Below are positions 11,059-22,114 of a stretch of DNA of 64,000 bases, in pieces. The notes under the pieces are model-generated. The model was given only the letters and a program-made list of their open reading frames with translations, was not told where the DNA came from and searched no databases. How positions within the stretch are numbered: the first letter of the stretch is position 1; every line of letters begins with the position of its first letter. The stretch is from Sisyra terminalis. Lineage: Eukaryota; Arthropoda; Insecta; Neuroptera; Sisyridae. The stretch lies in contig OY292280.1 in assembly GCA_958496175.1 (NCBI GenBank), forward strand, positions 3,038,001 through 3,102,000. Direction: 5' to 3'. Position numbers and translations under genes: made by a program.

Positions 11059-12047
11059 CAGAGATGGCAATCCTTTTCGAGACATGGGTCAAACTTTATT
11101 AATATTTTTTTAGTACCAGCTCGTGGGTCACTAATACACAACGGCCCCCATTGGGGCGTCACAAAGTGACACAGAAAGAAGATGATTAAAGTGCTATGGA
11201 AATCCAAAGAAAAACAATGCCTAGTTATCGTGAATCAGTGACCCACGAGTCATAGTTTCGCTATCCCGCTATCTCCGAAACCACCAAGCTTCAACGTTAA
11301 CGAAATACCAGAAGAAGAAAAATTGATCCCCATAAAAACGCATATTTCTCAACAAACTTCTTCCTTACATTTTTAAGAATCTTTAGAAAAAGCAGGAACA
11401 ATACTAAAATAATTGAATAGAATCATTTAAGCATATAGTTAAATGGGTCAACGATGAAAAATAAGACATTTTGGCCTACTGGTGGCCGAGTTGTCAAGGT
11501 GACCGCTCCAAAACTGGTCGACGATAGTTATAAATTTCGTTTCGAGAAAATTTTCGATTTACGGATTTTAATTAACCCTAGAGTCGTTAAAGGCCTTAGC
11601 AGTTATAAACTGACGGTAAATAACAAGAAAAAATCTACCACATGGTATACGGATTGTGCCAAAAAAGATTCTTTAAATCAGAGCACTCTAATACCTCTTA
11701 TTAATAAGTATACGATTTCTAACCGTCTTCTTCCTTTTTTCTTGGGCCTTTCCAACTTTCATGGCAACAAAAGGCAATAAATTTTTTTTTATGACATTAA
11801 CTTAAAAAGTTAGCCCAGCTATACGAATCTATTCAATGCAAATCCGTAATAAAATTCGATCAAAGTTCTAAGATGATTCCGTAAAACTATTGTATAATTT
11901 TATCTTTCTATGTATTAAGCCTTAGTGAATTTTAAAAAAGTTCAATCCTAAAGCGAAAGACGATTAAAGTGCTATGGAAATCCTAGGAAAAAGAATGCCT
12001 AGTTATCATGGATCAGTGACCCACGGGTCATAGTTTCGCTATCCCTG
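11059..12047. mobile_element. Non-autonomous hAT-like element with 8-bp duplication
   Basis: The left end cagagatggcaatcc and the right end, read inward as cagggatagcgaaac, are hAT-like. They are flanked by tcctagga (11051-11058) and ttctagga (12048-12055), which match at 7 of 8 positions. A block including gattaaagtgctatggaaat, then agtgacccac, occurs both at about 11184-11272 and at about 11963-12040. The 3' end is therefore duplicated inside the element. A SINE lies between the two copies. No transposase remains. Confidence 0.65.
11474..11633 (+). mobile_element. tRNA-derived SINE, near full length
   Basis: The head gcctactggtggccgagttg resembles a Ser/Leu tRNA 5' half (box A). The body contains ttttcgatttacgg and taaccctagagtcgttaaag, and the tail tgacggtaaataacaagaaa is A-rich. 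Box B is decayed here. It lies within the hAT-like element. Confidence 0.8.
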
Positions 12048-12464
12048 TTCTAGGACCATAACAACAGCAAGTCGATCCAAAAAAGATAAAGGTCACTCAA
12101 AAGTTATATCACATTATAAAAATATAACAGAAACTTCTAATACTTTATAATATCACAAATTATTCAAGTAGAATTGATGAAAAAGCATGGAATCCTTAAA
12201 AAGGAATGCAATCATGGATCCCTTTTTTGGATACCACTGAGATCTTTAATGGGATAGTTTTTGTCTTGGTTTTCCGTAGACTCATGGAGAACTTTTCCTC
12301 CAACAAAGATAGTTTTCCATTCCAAAGAAAAAGAGTACCCAGCATTATATAGACTGAGATGCTCACATATCCTAGTTTAAATTCGGTACCCTGTTTATTT
12401 GGCCCCCACTAGACAATTAACGTTTAATAGTTAACCATTGAGACGCTAACCAATAAGTCATTTC

Positions 12465-13030
12465 ACTTCAAGAAATTCAGACGAAATGATCGTAATCAGA
12501 GGGTAGGAGTTAAGAGATTCAGTTTCCATGCTTTTTGTATGATCAATTTAGGTAGACCGATAGAATCTCCCGAAATTTAAGGTAAGTTGATGGACCATGA
12601 TGAAAGCATTCCAAAAGGTAGCAAGGAGTTCGAAAGGTAGAGACTTTTTTACAATATTTGTTATACAATAACTTCTCATTTTTGTCACTATCAGCGCCAG
12701 TATTCAGATGTTAAAGGTCACTAACGTTTTAAGAATGTATTCCGTTTTAAAAATGTGTCATAATATTATTTACAACATGAGCACTCTATAGTACATCTCT
12801 ATAGATAAAACTTTATTTTGATTATTTATGTGTGAAAATATCGGCAGGAAATCAATTTAGACTCTAATCAATAACTGTCAATTCACTTTAACAAACTTCG
12901 TCAAAATGGTCGTATTCAGAGGGTAGCAGTTAAGAGATTCAGGTTCCATGCTATGCGCAAGGTCAACTTAGATAGACAGAGATAGAATCACTGAAATTTA
13001 AGGTGAATTAATGGACCATGATGAAAGCAT
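12465..13030. repeat. Tandem duplication, about 420-bp period
   Basis: The block cagagggtaggagttaagag at about 12498 recurs at about 12918 as cagagggtagcagttaagag. Both are followed by gattcagtttccatgc or gattcaggttccatgc, and by tggaccatgatgaaagcatt at about 12591 and about 13012. The spacing is 420 bp. The second unit's boundary runs into the palindromic MITE below. Confidence 0.65.
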
Positions 13031-13062
13031 TTGTTGGCATGTATTTTTACATCGGAAAAGTG

Positions 13063-13171
13063 ATATTATAATAAATATATTTTCCCATAGAGATGTAGTA
13101 TAGAGTAATTATCTTGTAAATAATGAGTGATCTATATTACATCTCTATGGGAGAAATATGTTTATTATAAA
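13063..13171. mobile_element. Palindromic MITE, about 36-bp arms
   Basis: The left arm ttataataaatatattttcc, then catagagatgta, is mirrored by tacatctctatgggagaaat, then atgtttattataa. A related single arm (tagtacatctctatag) lies at about 12791-12806. The transcript could form a long hairpin. Confidence 0.6.
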
Positions 13172-14409
13172 ATAATTTTTTGGGTGTGAAAATACAGGCT
13201 TTAGATCACTAGATTATTTAGTGGATTTTTGTTTGGTTTAGGTATAAAATTGTCGGAAATTTGAGAAATAAATTAAATTTTCCACGGAATATTAGCATTG
13301 ACAAAGTTTTTTAATGTATTAATTTTTATTTGAAGTCTTTGGAGTTGATTTTATAATTAAGTTTAGGAATGAAAATGATGGTGCACAGCACAGCGGCGTA
13401 AAACTTTTCCACTCAATAAAAACCAAGTGAAGTTATTGAATTACAATGAGGGAAATAATTTTTACGGTTGCAGCCGGATATGACGGTGGAAACGGTAGTT
13501 GAAAATATTTTCCCGCAAACCAATAAATTATTATTTTAAAAAATAAACCGAGGCAAAATTAAAAATTCCAACTTAATAATTAATTAAAAGTGATAAATGT
13601 TTTACGGGAAATTGTTAAGTCTCCGTCAAAAACATTGCGGGGTTGATGCATTTTCCCGTTTTCCCTTCTGCGTTTCACCATTTTCTCCCGTTGGAAAAAA
13701 AAAGAAAGTATCGATGAAGGAAGAAGTTGTAGTGTACGGGGTGGCGGCGTCGGGAAGAACGACAAAAAAAATATAGTTCATATTTGTATATATAGATGGC
13801 AGAGTGTATGGGGTGGAATTGGACGAATAAATAAATAGAAACATTTCTCATCTCTCATTGCTGTCAGGAACATTATCTGAACGAAAAGTAGTTACTTTTT
13901 CTGTTTGGTAAACGTCTCATGCTCGACGGCGACAATTTGAATTTTTCCAATAAGAACTTTTTGTTTCGGAAATGATGGTTTTTTTTCAGTTCGTTCATTA
14001 TTCAAACATCAAAACCAGATGAATATTAATGACTCCCAAATGCTATATGCGAATATAGCATAATTATCACACATTGGGGTGGTTTTAATTTTTGACAGCT
14101 TTCAAGGAGTTAGAATTAACGATTAATTTCGAGAACGCCAAACGTGACCACACTCGAAACAATTTCCACAGGGAAGAACTCCACCCTCAAATTAAAAAAA
14201 AAAAAAAAAACAGCGAAATAAAAACCATTCTCGCTACCAATTTACAATAACAGTCATAAAAATTAGTTTAAATCAAAATCAAGAAACTGATACACTAATT
14301 AAAATTTCACCAATTGATTGTAAAATCAATCGTTTGTCTTAATTGTCTTCAAATACTCATTCATTAGGACAAAATATGACTTACTTAAACCAGTAAATAC
14401 ATTTTGGGT
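13172..14409. other. No recognised gene
   Basis: AT-rich DNA with a run of about 17 A at 14194-14210. Frames of 61 and 72 codons at 13580-13844 have no recognisable content. Confidence 0.4.
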
Positions 14410-14567
14410 ACATTACTTACCGCCGTTTTTTAACTACTAAGGTTTTCAGTGACTCTAGAGTTAAAAAAAATCGTATAGCCGAAAATATTGAAAATATTTC
14501 AAAATTCAAACCCAACACCTACCAGTTTTGAATTGGCCACCTTGACCACTCGGTCACCAGTAGGTTT
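14410..14567 (-). mobile_element. SINE copy
   Basis: Read in reverse: the head matches ctggtgaccgagtggtcaag (14541-14560), box B reads gggtttgaa, and the body has ctctagagtcactgaaaacc, then an A-poor end at about 14410. It is full length but diverged. Confidence 0.75.
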
Positions 14568-15237
14568 ATTTCACCGCTTTGTCAAAGGAAATTCCTTTCA
14601 TCGTTTGACTTAATTGTCTTCAAATACCCATTCATAAAAAAAAATCATCAAAATCGGTTTAGTGGTTTCCCAAAGGAGGATCTTAATTTTGAAATTTTTT
14701 GGTATAATTATTATGTAATTTTTTTTATGGAACACAATAGAGAAGAATTTTTGAAGAGAATTGGAACAAATTCAAAATGACCACATCAAGGGACACTTTC
14801 ACGTGTTTTGGGAATGTTTATGTTTACCATATCCTTTAAGGAATAATGGGAATTTTATTGGGAGTCCGCATTGGCTTATGACTTTAGACTTAATGCTTTC
14901 TATTTGTAGTTATTAAGTCATAAAGGATAATATCCCACATGTGCCAATCTATTATTTTGGGTTTTTCAAAAAACTTCTTAAAATACTTTTGAACCAAGAA
15001 CAAAAAATAAACGAGATCACATGTTTTTAGTCAATGTGTTCCTTGAAAAGGATAATTATCCATAAATTTAATCCTTGTCAAGAATGGCGCCCTAAAGTTT
15101 TTTCAGGGCATTATCTTTCCGAAATTGACACATGTACATGTGTGAAACTTTCAGGGAATTGATAATTTTTTCAAGTGAAACAAAATACTCCAGGAAATCA
15201 GGGAATCATGTTTAATTTTGGTATACTATGACAGATT

Positions 15238-15369
15238 TTTTTTAATTGTTATTTAATGATGCTTTATGCCTATTAAGGTCTTTAGTAGCTATAGAGTTAA
15301 TAAAAATCCTTTAATAAAAACCTACCACTTTTGGAGCGGTCACTTAGACCACTCGGCCACCAGTAGGCT
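15238..15369 (-). mobile_element. SINE copy with internal deletion
   Basis: The minus-strand head is cctactggtggccgagtggt at 15349-15368. The box B region is missing, and the body resumes at ggatttttattaactc. The tail ends in the T-run near 15238, which is an A-rich 3' end on the minus strand. Confidence 0.75.
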
Positions 15370-15470
15370 GATATGAGAGATTTGATTTATTGGAAATTTA
15401 ATTTCACAAATATATGGAGGAAATTTAAAATAATTTTTGATGAAAATTGCCAAATAATTGAGTGGCTGAA

Positions 15471-15625
15471 GTTTATAGGTGGACGAGTGGTCAAGGTGGC
15501 CACTGTGAAGCTTGTAAATTATAGGTATGAATCTCGAGATGAGCAAATTTTTGATATTTCTCAACTAATAGGATTATAATAAAAATTTATTTAGGCAGTT
15601 ATGAAACGAGGACAAATAACCCGAA
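15471..15625 (+). mobile_element. SINE copy, diverged
   Basis: The head ataggtggacgagtggtcaa is at 15476-15495, and the box-B-like phrase aggtatgaatctcg is at about 15523. A segment of the body is lost after atttctcaac. It lies about 100 bp from an oppositely oriented copy. Confidence 0.7.
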
Positions 15626-17369
15626 AATTAAGGATTACAATATAGATGTTGTCCACCCAATTCATTGAAATTTATTTGCAGAGAAAATGTATGAAATTAA
15701 AGTATATTTCCAAAAAATCACTAATTACTTCCTTAAAACGCAGAAATGTTGTCAGGGGAGAGGCGATATCACTCCCGAAAAACAAAAAATCAAGTTAAAA
15801 TTTTTTATTTTAGGGTGAAATATTGTTAGACAGGAATAAAGGAATATTTTTTCATGAAAAATTTTTTACATCAAGGAAATTGATTGTTTTGAGCACAGGA
15901 AGTTCGTGTAAAAAGCAATATTGATTACAGCTGTAATATAAATTAATTTTCCAGGAGATCCGAGGGAAAAATTGCTCGCCAAAACTCATGATCGAATTAT
16001 ACATTTCCCTCGATTCCACATTTATTTTTAACAATGCATAAGTATATCACTGAAAATTTAATGTAACAAACTTATAACAAGAAAATAGATTTTCCACGTT
16101 CTATCAATTTTCCGCTTTTCTTTTTCGTACTTTTGTACTATAATCACAGAAAAGTGCAATATGTCCCCATGTTAGTTAATTCATGAATGCATTTCACAAT
16201 GTCTGACAATTTCCATGCCACCCCATCCTATTTTCCAACCCCACGCCGTTTAGCTGCCACCCCATTGCTCATCCCCGCCACCTATTCCCTGTTTTCCACA
16301 AATAAAAACCCAGTGATAACAACGAACAAGTCTCCCCATTCTTTTAATTCAGATCATTTTACAACTTAAACGAATGTTTTATCAAGTCTTCTAAACTAAA
16401 ATTGAAAAAAAACAAAGGAAAACTTTCAAATGAAAACATTTTTCTTTAAGAATTTAATAAAATATGACATAAAAGACTCCATTAAACCCTAAAGTTTAAT
16501 GTTGACCAACTTTTAACTATATGATTTAGGATAATTATTATGAAATATTAAATTACTAAGAATAAAACAATAATAATATATACTATACTCCAACGCGCAT
16601 GCGCGGTACTCTGGTTTTCCAAAGCTCATTATATTTTCTTTATATAAAGAAACAAACAATATAATGACCATTCTCAATAACTCTTTTATATTTACTTGTC
16701 AAGACTATAAATAAAGTACAACTTATTTTACTATGTCATTTTGCTTAAAAACATACTTTGCAATACTTTTAGCAAATTTCAACAAGTAATTATCACTGTT
16801 ATCACTACAAATAATCCCAGAGTGTTAAATAAAGTATTTTTGCGTACTATAATTATCGTATAAAGTATAGAGAATAATTAACCAAAATATCGTACAATAC
16901 TTTATAATAAATTACGGTTGATAAACTTACATATATGTTAGTGAAAATCAAATATTATAATCATTGTTTCAAATTTGAAATTACTTATTGTTGTCGTTTG
17001 TTTCAACTGTCGTTTCGATCTCCTTCAATCGTGTGATAGTTACTAGTATTTTATATTATATTATAACGCAAAATTTGTTGAAAATTCTTGCTTTGAAACA
17101 AGAATGAGGGAAAATTATTTCTCGAAAAAAGCATACTTTTCCAAAGAAATAGATATAACTTCTTTCTTCTTTTTTTTAAGTGACAAGTTTTAGTTTCCTG
17201 ATCATAATAACTCAAGTTCTGCTGAGGTAGTTTTGTTATGTTGTGTTCTGTTTTGTCCGATTACATAATGTTATACGTAATTTGTGAACGAAGGAAACTA
17301 CTTAGTTAATCAATTGCTTTTATTTATTTTATTTTTTTCACTATAGTGCTCCAATTTGATTTCATTAAG
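15626..17369. other. No recognised gene
   Basis: AT-rich. A short phrase aacgcgcatgcgcgg at about 16592 resembles gcgcatgcgcat at about 10181. Frames of 60 codons at 15852-16034 and 16187-16369 have no recognisable content. Confidence 0.4.
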
Positions 17370-17796
17370 TAGGCGATTCACTCTCCGACTTGCAGTCCAA
17401 CTTGTGGTCCGACTTTCGAAGTTGGATCTAAAGTCGGACCAGGAATGGTGTTGTTAGAAGTTGGATGTCTAGTCTTGGATTAGTCGGATCCTTTAGGCGA
17501 TCCAACTAGTTGGACTGCAAGTGAGAGCAAGTCGAAGTTGGATCTAAAGTCGAACAGTGAATGGTGTTGTTGGAAGTTGGATGTCTAGTCTTGGATTAGT
17601 TGGATCATTTAGGCGATCCAACTAGTAGTCCGACTAGTTGGACTCCAAGTGGGAGCAAGTCGAAGTTGGATCTAAAGTCAAACCGTAAATGGTGTTGTTG
17701 GAAGTTGAATGTCTAGTCTTGGATTAGTTGGATCATTGAGGCGACCCAACTAGTATTCCGACTAGTTGGACTTCAAGTCGGAGCGTGAATGGCCTG
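17370..17796. mobile_element. TIR element with three internal tandem units
   Basis: The ends are inverted repeats of about 32 bp: ctccgacttgcagtccaact at the left, and ctccgacttgaagtccaact read inward at the right. Inside are three units of 116-128 bp. Each contains cgaagttggatctaaagtc (17417, 17533 and 17661) and ggatgtctagtcttggatta. The sequence is full of mirrored short words (agtcgga/tccgact, gttgga/tccaac), so it can fold extensively. It has no coding capacity. Class unknown. Confidence 0.65.
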
Positions 17797-19469
17797 CTTT
17801 AGTTGTGCGAAACATTTATGACCTTAATCTTTATCTTTTTGCAGAAACAAAAGTAATCCTGATAGGTTTATTGAAAAGATAATTGGGACAAGGAATTTCA
17901 TTCTTTATTGATGCCAATCAGGAATTTTAGGGGGTGATTGAGGGGGAGAGAAGTTAGAATGTTTTGTTGGCAAAAAAAATTCTAATGTTTATGAAAGCCA
18001 CTTTGAATATGTCAGACCCATGGAAGCAAAAGCGAGTTTTTGGGGTTGTGGCTAAGTTGAAATCAATTGGAACCCCTTGGGGGTTGGGGAAGTTATGGGG
18101 ATGTGTCGACTAGTGGAATTGTCCGAGGCTGGAAACAAATGGAATTCGAACACTTGATCACCTCAATGTCTTCCTTAAAATTCATATTACTAATTCAAAA
18201 CGCCAATCACTACTGTCAATTACCTGAAGTGGAGCGGGACTATATGTGTGGTCAAGTGATCAGCGATCGAGCGATTGAGACACCGAATTGATGACAGGGT
18301 GAATATGGGGTTGAGGGGGGTGGTGCGGGTGTAACGATGCAACTAGTTCTGTCCGATACAAAATGTCGATTAAAACAATTTGGAAAAATGTTTAATTAAA
18401 CTTGTCAATAGAAAATATTTTCATTATTTTCAAATAACAAAAATCAAACACAGACAACATTCACATAAAATTTAATTAACTTAGTCAACTGATCGACAAA
18501 ATCAATCGATTTCATACAAAAATTAACTTGTAATCAAATTCTTCACAATTCCAATTCATGTCATTTCAACGAATTTCAACAATATTTGTGAAAAAAAAAA
18601 AATAGGAATAAATTTAATATTTGTCAATTTACAACAGTGAACCGAATATAACTGCACGGATATTCCATACATTGATATTTGGAAAATTTAATACCAAATT
18701 TCTGTTGCTTGCTACATAACAATTAATGAAATTTTTGCAGCCGAAACCAATAGTACCACGCACATTAATACCACTTGAATATTACATTTATTGATTTTAT
18801 CATTCTCGTAGCTATTTGCAAATATTACCTATAGAATATTTCTTTCTCATTAGTTTATTGTTTCATTCCTGGAAAAAGTTTTCATTTTAATATCAACACT
18901 CAACAGTTTACTCTTGTATCCCCCTACAAACTTCCCCCACACTACCCTACATTCCCCCTAGTACAAATCTGTACTACTAAATAAAATTCCCTTCGTCAAT
19001 TTTAATTTTCGCTCATTTCTGGATTTTTTTTTAATTTTTATCGATCTCCATGTTCTTTTTAAAAAAAAACGATAAACCGATTTTGATGAAATTTTCTTTT
19101 AGATCTAACAACGATAAACCTTGATTAGAAAGTAATTTTTTCCAGTTTTACAAGTCTATGAAAATTTTGACCGAAAGTATTCCTCAAAATTTAAAAATGT
19201 TAATTCTCTTAAATTAGGTAAATTAAAAAATTATATTGCCTCGAATCAGATATTTGGGAGACAATAAATTGAAGATGCTTCAAAGTGTTCTATCAGAAGA
19301 ACAGTAAAAATTTGGGTGGTGTTTTTAAAGTTCTCGAGTTTAAAACGTTCTAGAAACTGGCCTGATTTCTTATTTAAGGAAGTTGAATAGTAAAAAATTA
19401 AACGAACCCAACGGTCAACTTAAAAATTGTTGTATGGTAAATAAGTAAATAAGTGTGAAATGTTAATTC
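17797..19469. other. No recognised gene
   Basis: AT-rich, with a GC-richer patch at 18060-18330 holding a 74-codon frame that starts at a TTG. No recognisable product. Confidence 0.35.
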
Positions 19470-20355
19470 AAAAAATAAATTCAATAAATTTCTGATTCGC
19501 TTACTGATGACCGAAAGGTCTAGATAACCACTACAAAACTGTTAAATTTTAAGATCGATCCTTGTATCGAGCAAATTTTTGATATTCCTCGATAACAGAT
19601 TTTTACTAATCCAAAGAAGCTAAAAACCGTCATGGAGACCTACTAATACAAAAGATGAACCGTCATTAGTGACCCAAGGGTTAATAAAAATCCGTAGTCG
19701 AGAAATATCAAAAATTTTCTTGATATGAGAAACGAACCCAAAACCTGCGAATTTTGCCGAGATTTCCTCGACCGCTTATCCACCAGTAAACTGAATCAGG
19801 AAAGCCAAGTTTTGACTCTAAAGTTCATAAAAGTTCGTAAATTGAGAAATATTTACCAATCAAGAACAGGCCAGTTTTTAAGCGATGATCAATGGCCCTT
19901 GTGCAGTAAAAATTACCAGAACATAAATAACACAGCATAAATGTTAAAGCAATGTCCCAATCGGTTGCTTCGTGTAAAACTACAAATACTTATTCCGATT
20001 GCCAATCAACTTTCTCCAGGGGTCATTACATAGTATTAATTTTCGTAGCTGCAATATAATGATTGCTGAGCAATCAAAATACGTATCTAAAATCATCCCA
20101 AAGCAGTTACCGAGTGATCCAAACTACTTGATGACCACTGAAGAAGATTGCTTGGCAATCGAAATACGTATCTGGGCAATACGTCACAATACGTCACAAA
20201 CATTTCTGTTTGAACTTCTATTCAAATTTATGTTTATGGTATGATTTTTATATATTATTAAATTAAACTATACTACATAAATTGAACCGCAATATATTCT
20301 ATATATTGTATAAACTGTATAACTGTTAAAAGTCAGCGAAAAAATCTTATTTTGG
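19470..20355 (+). mobile_element. Composite hammerhead/SINE element, left arm lost (copy Z)
   Basis: The order is: remnant of the inner left edge; a SINE-like head forward (about 19496-19630); a second SINE head reversed, ending near 19795 (cctcgaccgcttatccacca); a unique block with caagaacaggccagttttta; two degenerate inner hammerhead-like hairpins (about 19998-20030 and 20060-20088); then the complete right arm with an intact ribozyme motif. The arm ends ...gtcagcgaaaaaatcttatttt. It has the same order and orientation as copy X (28362-29194). Confidence 0.75.
20128..20189 (+). ncRNA. Hammerhead ribozyme motif, best-preserved family B copy
   Basis: The core is CTGAAGA (20138-20144), an extra A (20145), stem II GATTGC/GCAATC (20146-20151 with 20155-20160) around a TTG loop, GAAA (20161-20164), TACGTA (20165-20170) and TC (20171-20172), with the predicted cleavage after 20172. 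Stem I pairs CCA (20135-20137) with TGG (20173-20175). After a bulge on the 3' side, TGA (20132-20134) pairs with TCA (20184-20186) and TTG with CAA. Stem III is either two base pairs closed by ACGU, or an 8-bp duplex (ATACGTAT) between two molecules, as in known dimeric hammerheads. Activity is inferred. Confidence 0.65.
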
Positions 20356-20756
20356 CATATCTAGAGAATTATATTAAGGCACCATTGGACATTGGGTCAA
20401 TTTTGCAATTTTTTCCTACAATAATTTTTGTTGTGATATCATTATATTTTATTTTTGTTAATTTATCTCTACAAAATATTGTAGTAAAACAAGATTTGAA
20501 GCTTTTGCTTTAGAAGCTTACTATCTATAAAATTAAACCAAATCAAATTTGTAATTTTATTTGTATTAGTAATATCTCAAATTTATAGTTTTACTCTAAT
20601 TTTAATAATTTTAGCTAAATTTCAATGTTCATAGATAAATATCATTACATACAATCTATAATTTATGTAAAAAACTCACCTATATCACCTTATCTAAGGT
20701 GCATATGGCCTAAGTTGCTGAGCACCCAAATTTTAGATAAAAAAAATTGTAATCAG

Positions 20757-20930
20757 CCTACTGATGGCCGAGTGGCTATGGTAGCCGCTTCAAAACTGGA
20801 AAGTGTTGGGTTTGAAATTTGTATCGAACTTTCGATATTTTTCGATTTACGGATTTTTTATTGACCCTAGAGTCGCTAAAGAACTTAGTTATACCGCGAC
20901 GGTAAATGACAATTAATAAAAATAAAAAAA
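20757..20930 (+). mobile_element. SINE copy, near full length
   Basis: The head is gcctactgatggccgagtgg. Box B is gggtttgaaatttg. The body has ttttcgatttacgg and gaccctagagtcgctaaag. The tail is cgacggtaaatgacaattaa followed by A-rich sequence. Confidence 0.8.
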
Positions 20931-22114
20931 TTGTTGCCCCTTTGGGCTTTTTCCTTGATGTTTAATTGAAAATAAGAGTACCAACTCTTACATTAAGGAC
21001 CAATTCCAGGATAAACAGTGCGAAAGAAAACTGCGCAATTTTATGAGAACATAAATCAGTCTGGTTTGGTATAAGAAAATAAAAAGAGGGAAAATATTAA
21101 TTAAATAGAAATATAAGGGTCCAAATATTACAAAGAAAAAACAAAGCATTATTTCCTTTAATTCCAATTATCAATATCCTTCATATCCTACATTTCCTGT
21201 GCGTGTTCATTTCCTGGGAATTATCTCCGGTATTTCTGATAAAAAGCCCAAAAAGCTTTAATTAAGTTACTCGTTCACTTAGTTACAATCAATATTGATT
21301 TTGTTAAGTAGGTACCAATACTATGACTGGAAAATTGTTTTGTATGTATGTTTGCCTATCTGTCAGTCAACATTAAAGAAAATGACGTTTTGTGTTGTTC
21401 CTCGTTAACGGCGGCCGGAAAAGCGTTAACGGAAAACATCGGCGAAAATTTCGCTTAATCTTGAAATTATCGGAATGGAATGAAGAAAAATCAAATAATT
21501 TGAAAATGAGTTTTATGTTGAGAAAATACAAAACGTCAAAAGCACTTGAATTTTTTTGTAGGTAATCAAATCGAGTTTCAAGTGTAATTCTGAGTATTTT
21601 CCAGTATCATTATATATAAAAAAAAAATGCCTAAAAGATCAATATTTCCGCGGTATTTGCTTTTGATTTGAATAGCGTGGCTTCTATTGCAGATTTCAAA
21701 CACTTCACATGGCCTACTTCAACGATTAAGTATGTTTGAGTTACAAAATATATTTGATATATAATAACTTTCACGGTTTCCCCAAACTCATCATTATAAT
21801 TATTTTCATATAACTAAATATGAAACATTAAATTTATATTCAAAAATTTTCTGTGTCAATATTTTTAAATTCCAGAGAAAAATTTTTTTACTATGTACCT
21901 TCTCTCTGAATTGATATAGGCAATATCGCCCCTTTTTTCAAAAAAATAAAATAAAAATAATAACTCTTACAACTAAAAAAAGCATCCACAAAAAGGTGAT
22001 ATGGTTTCACTCCAATTTTTGTATTTAAATTGGTCTCTGTCCTTTTTGTACTATAAGCAATGGGGAAATTATAAAATTTCTTTTTTTTTGTGGGTGAAAG
22101 ATATAAATAGAGCC
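20931..22114. other. No recognised gene
   Basis: AT-rich DNA. A CpG-bearing patch (cgttaacggcggccgg) lies at about 21405-21440. No open frame of note. Confidence 0.4.
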
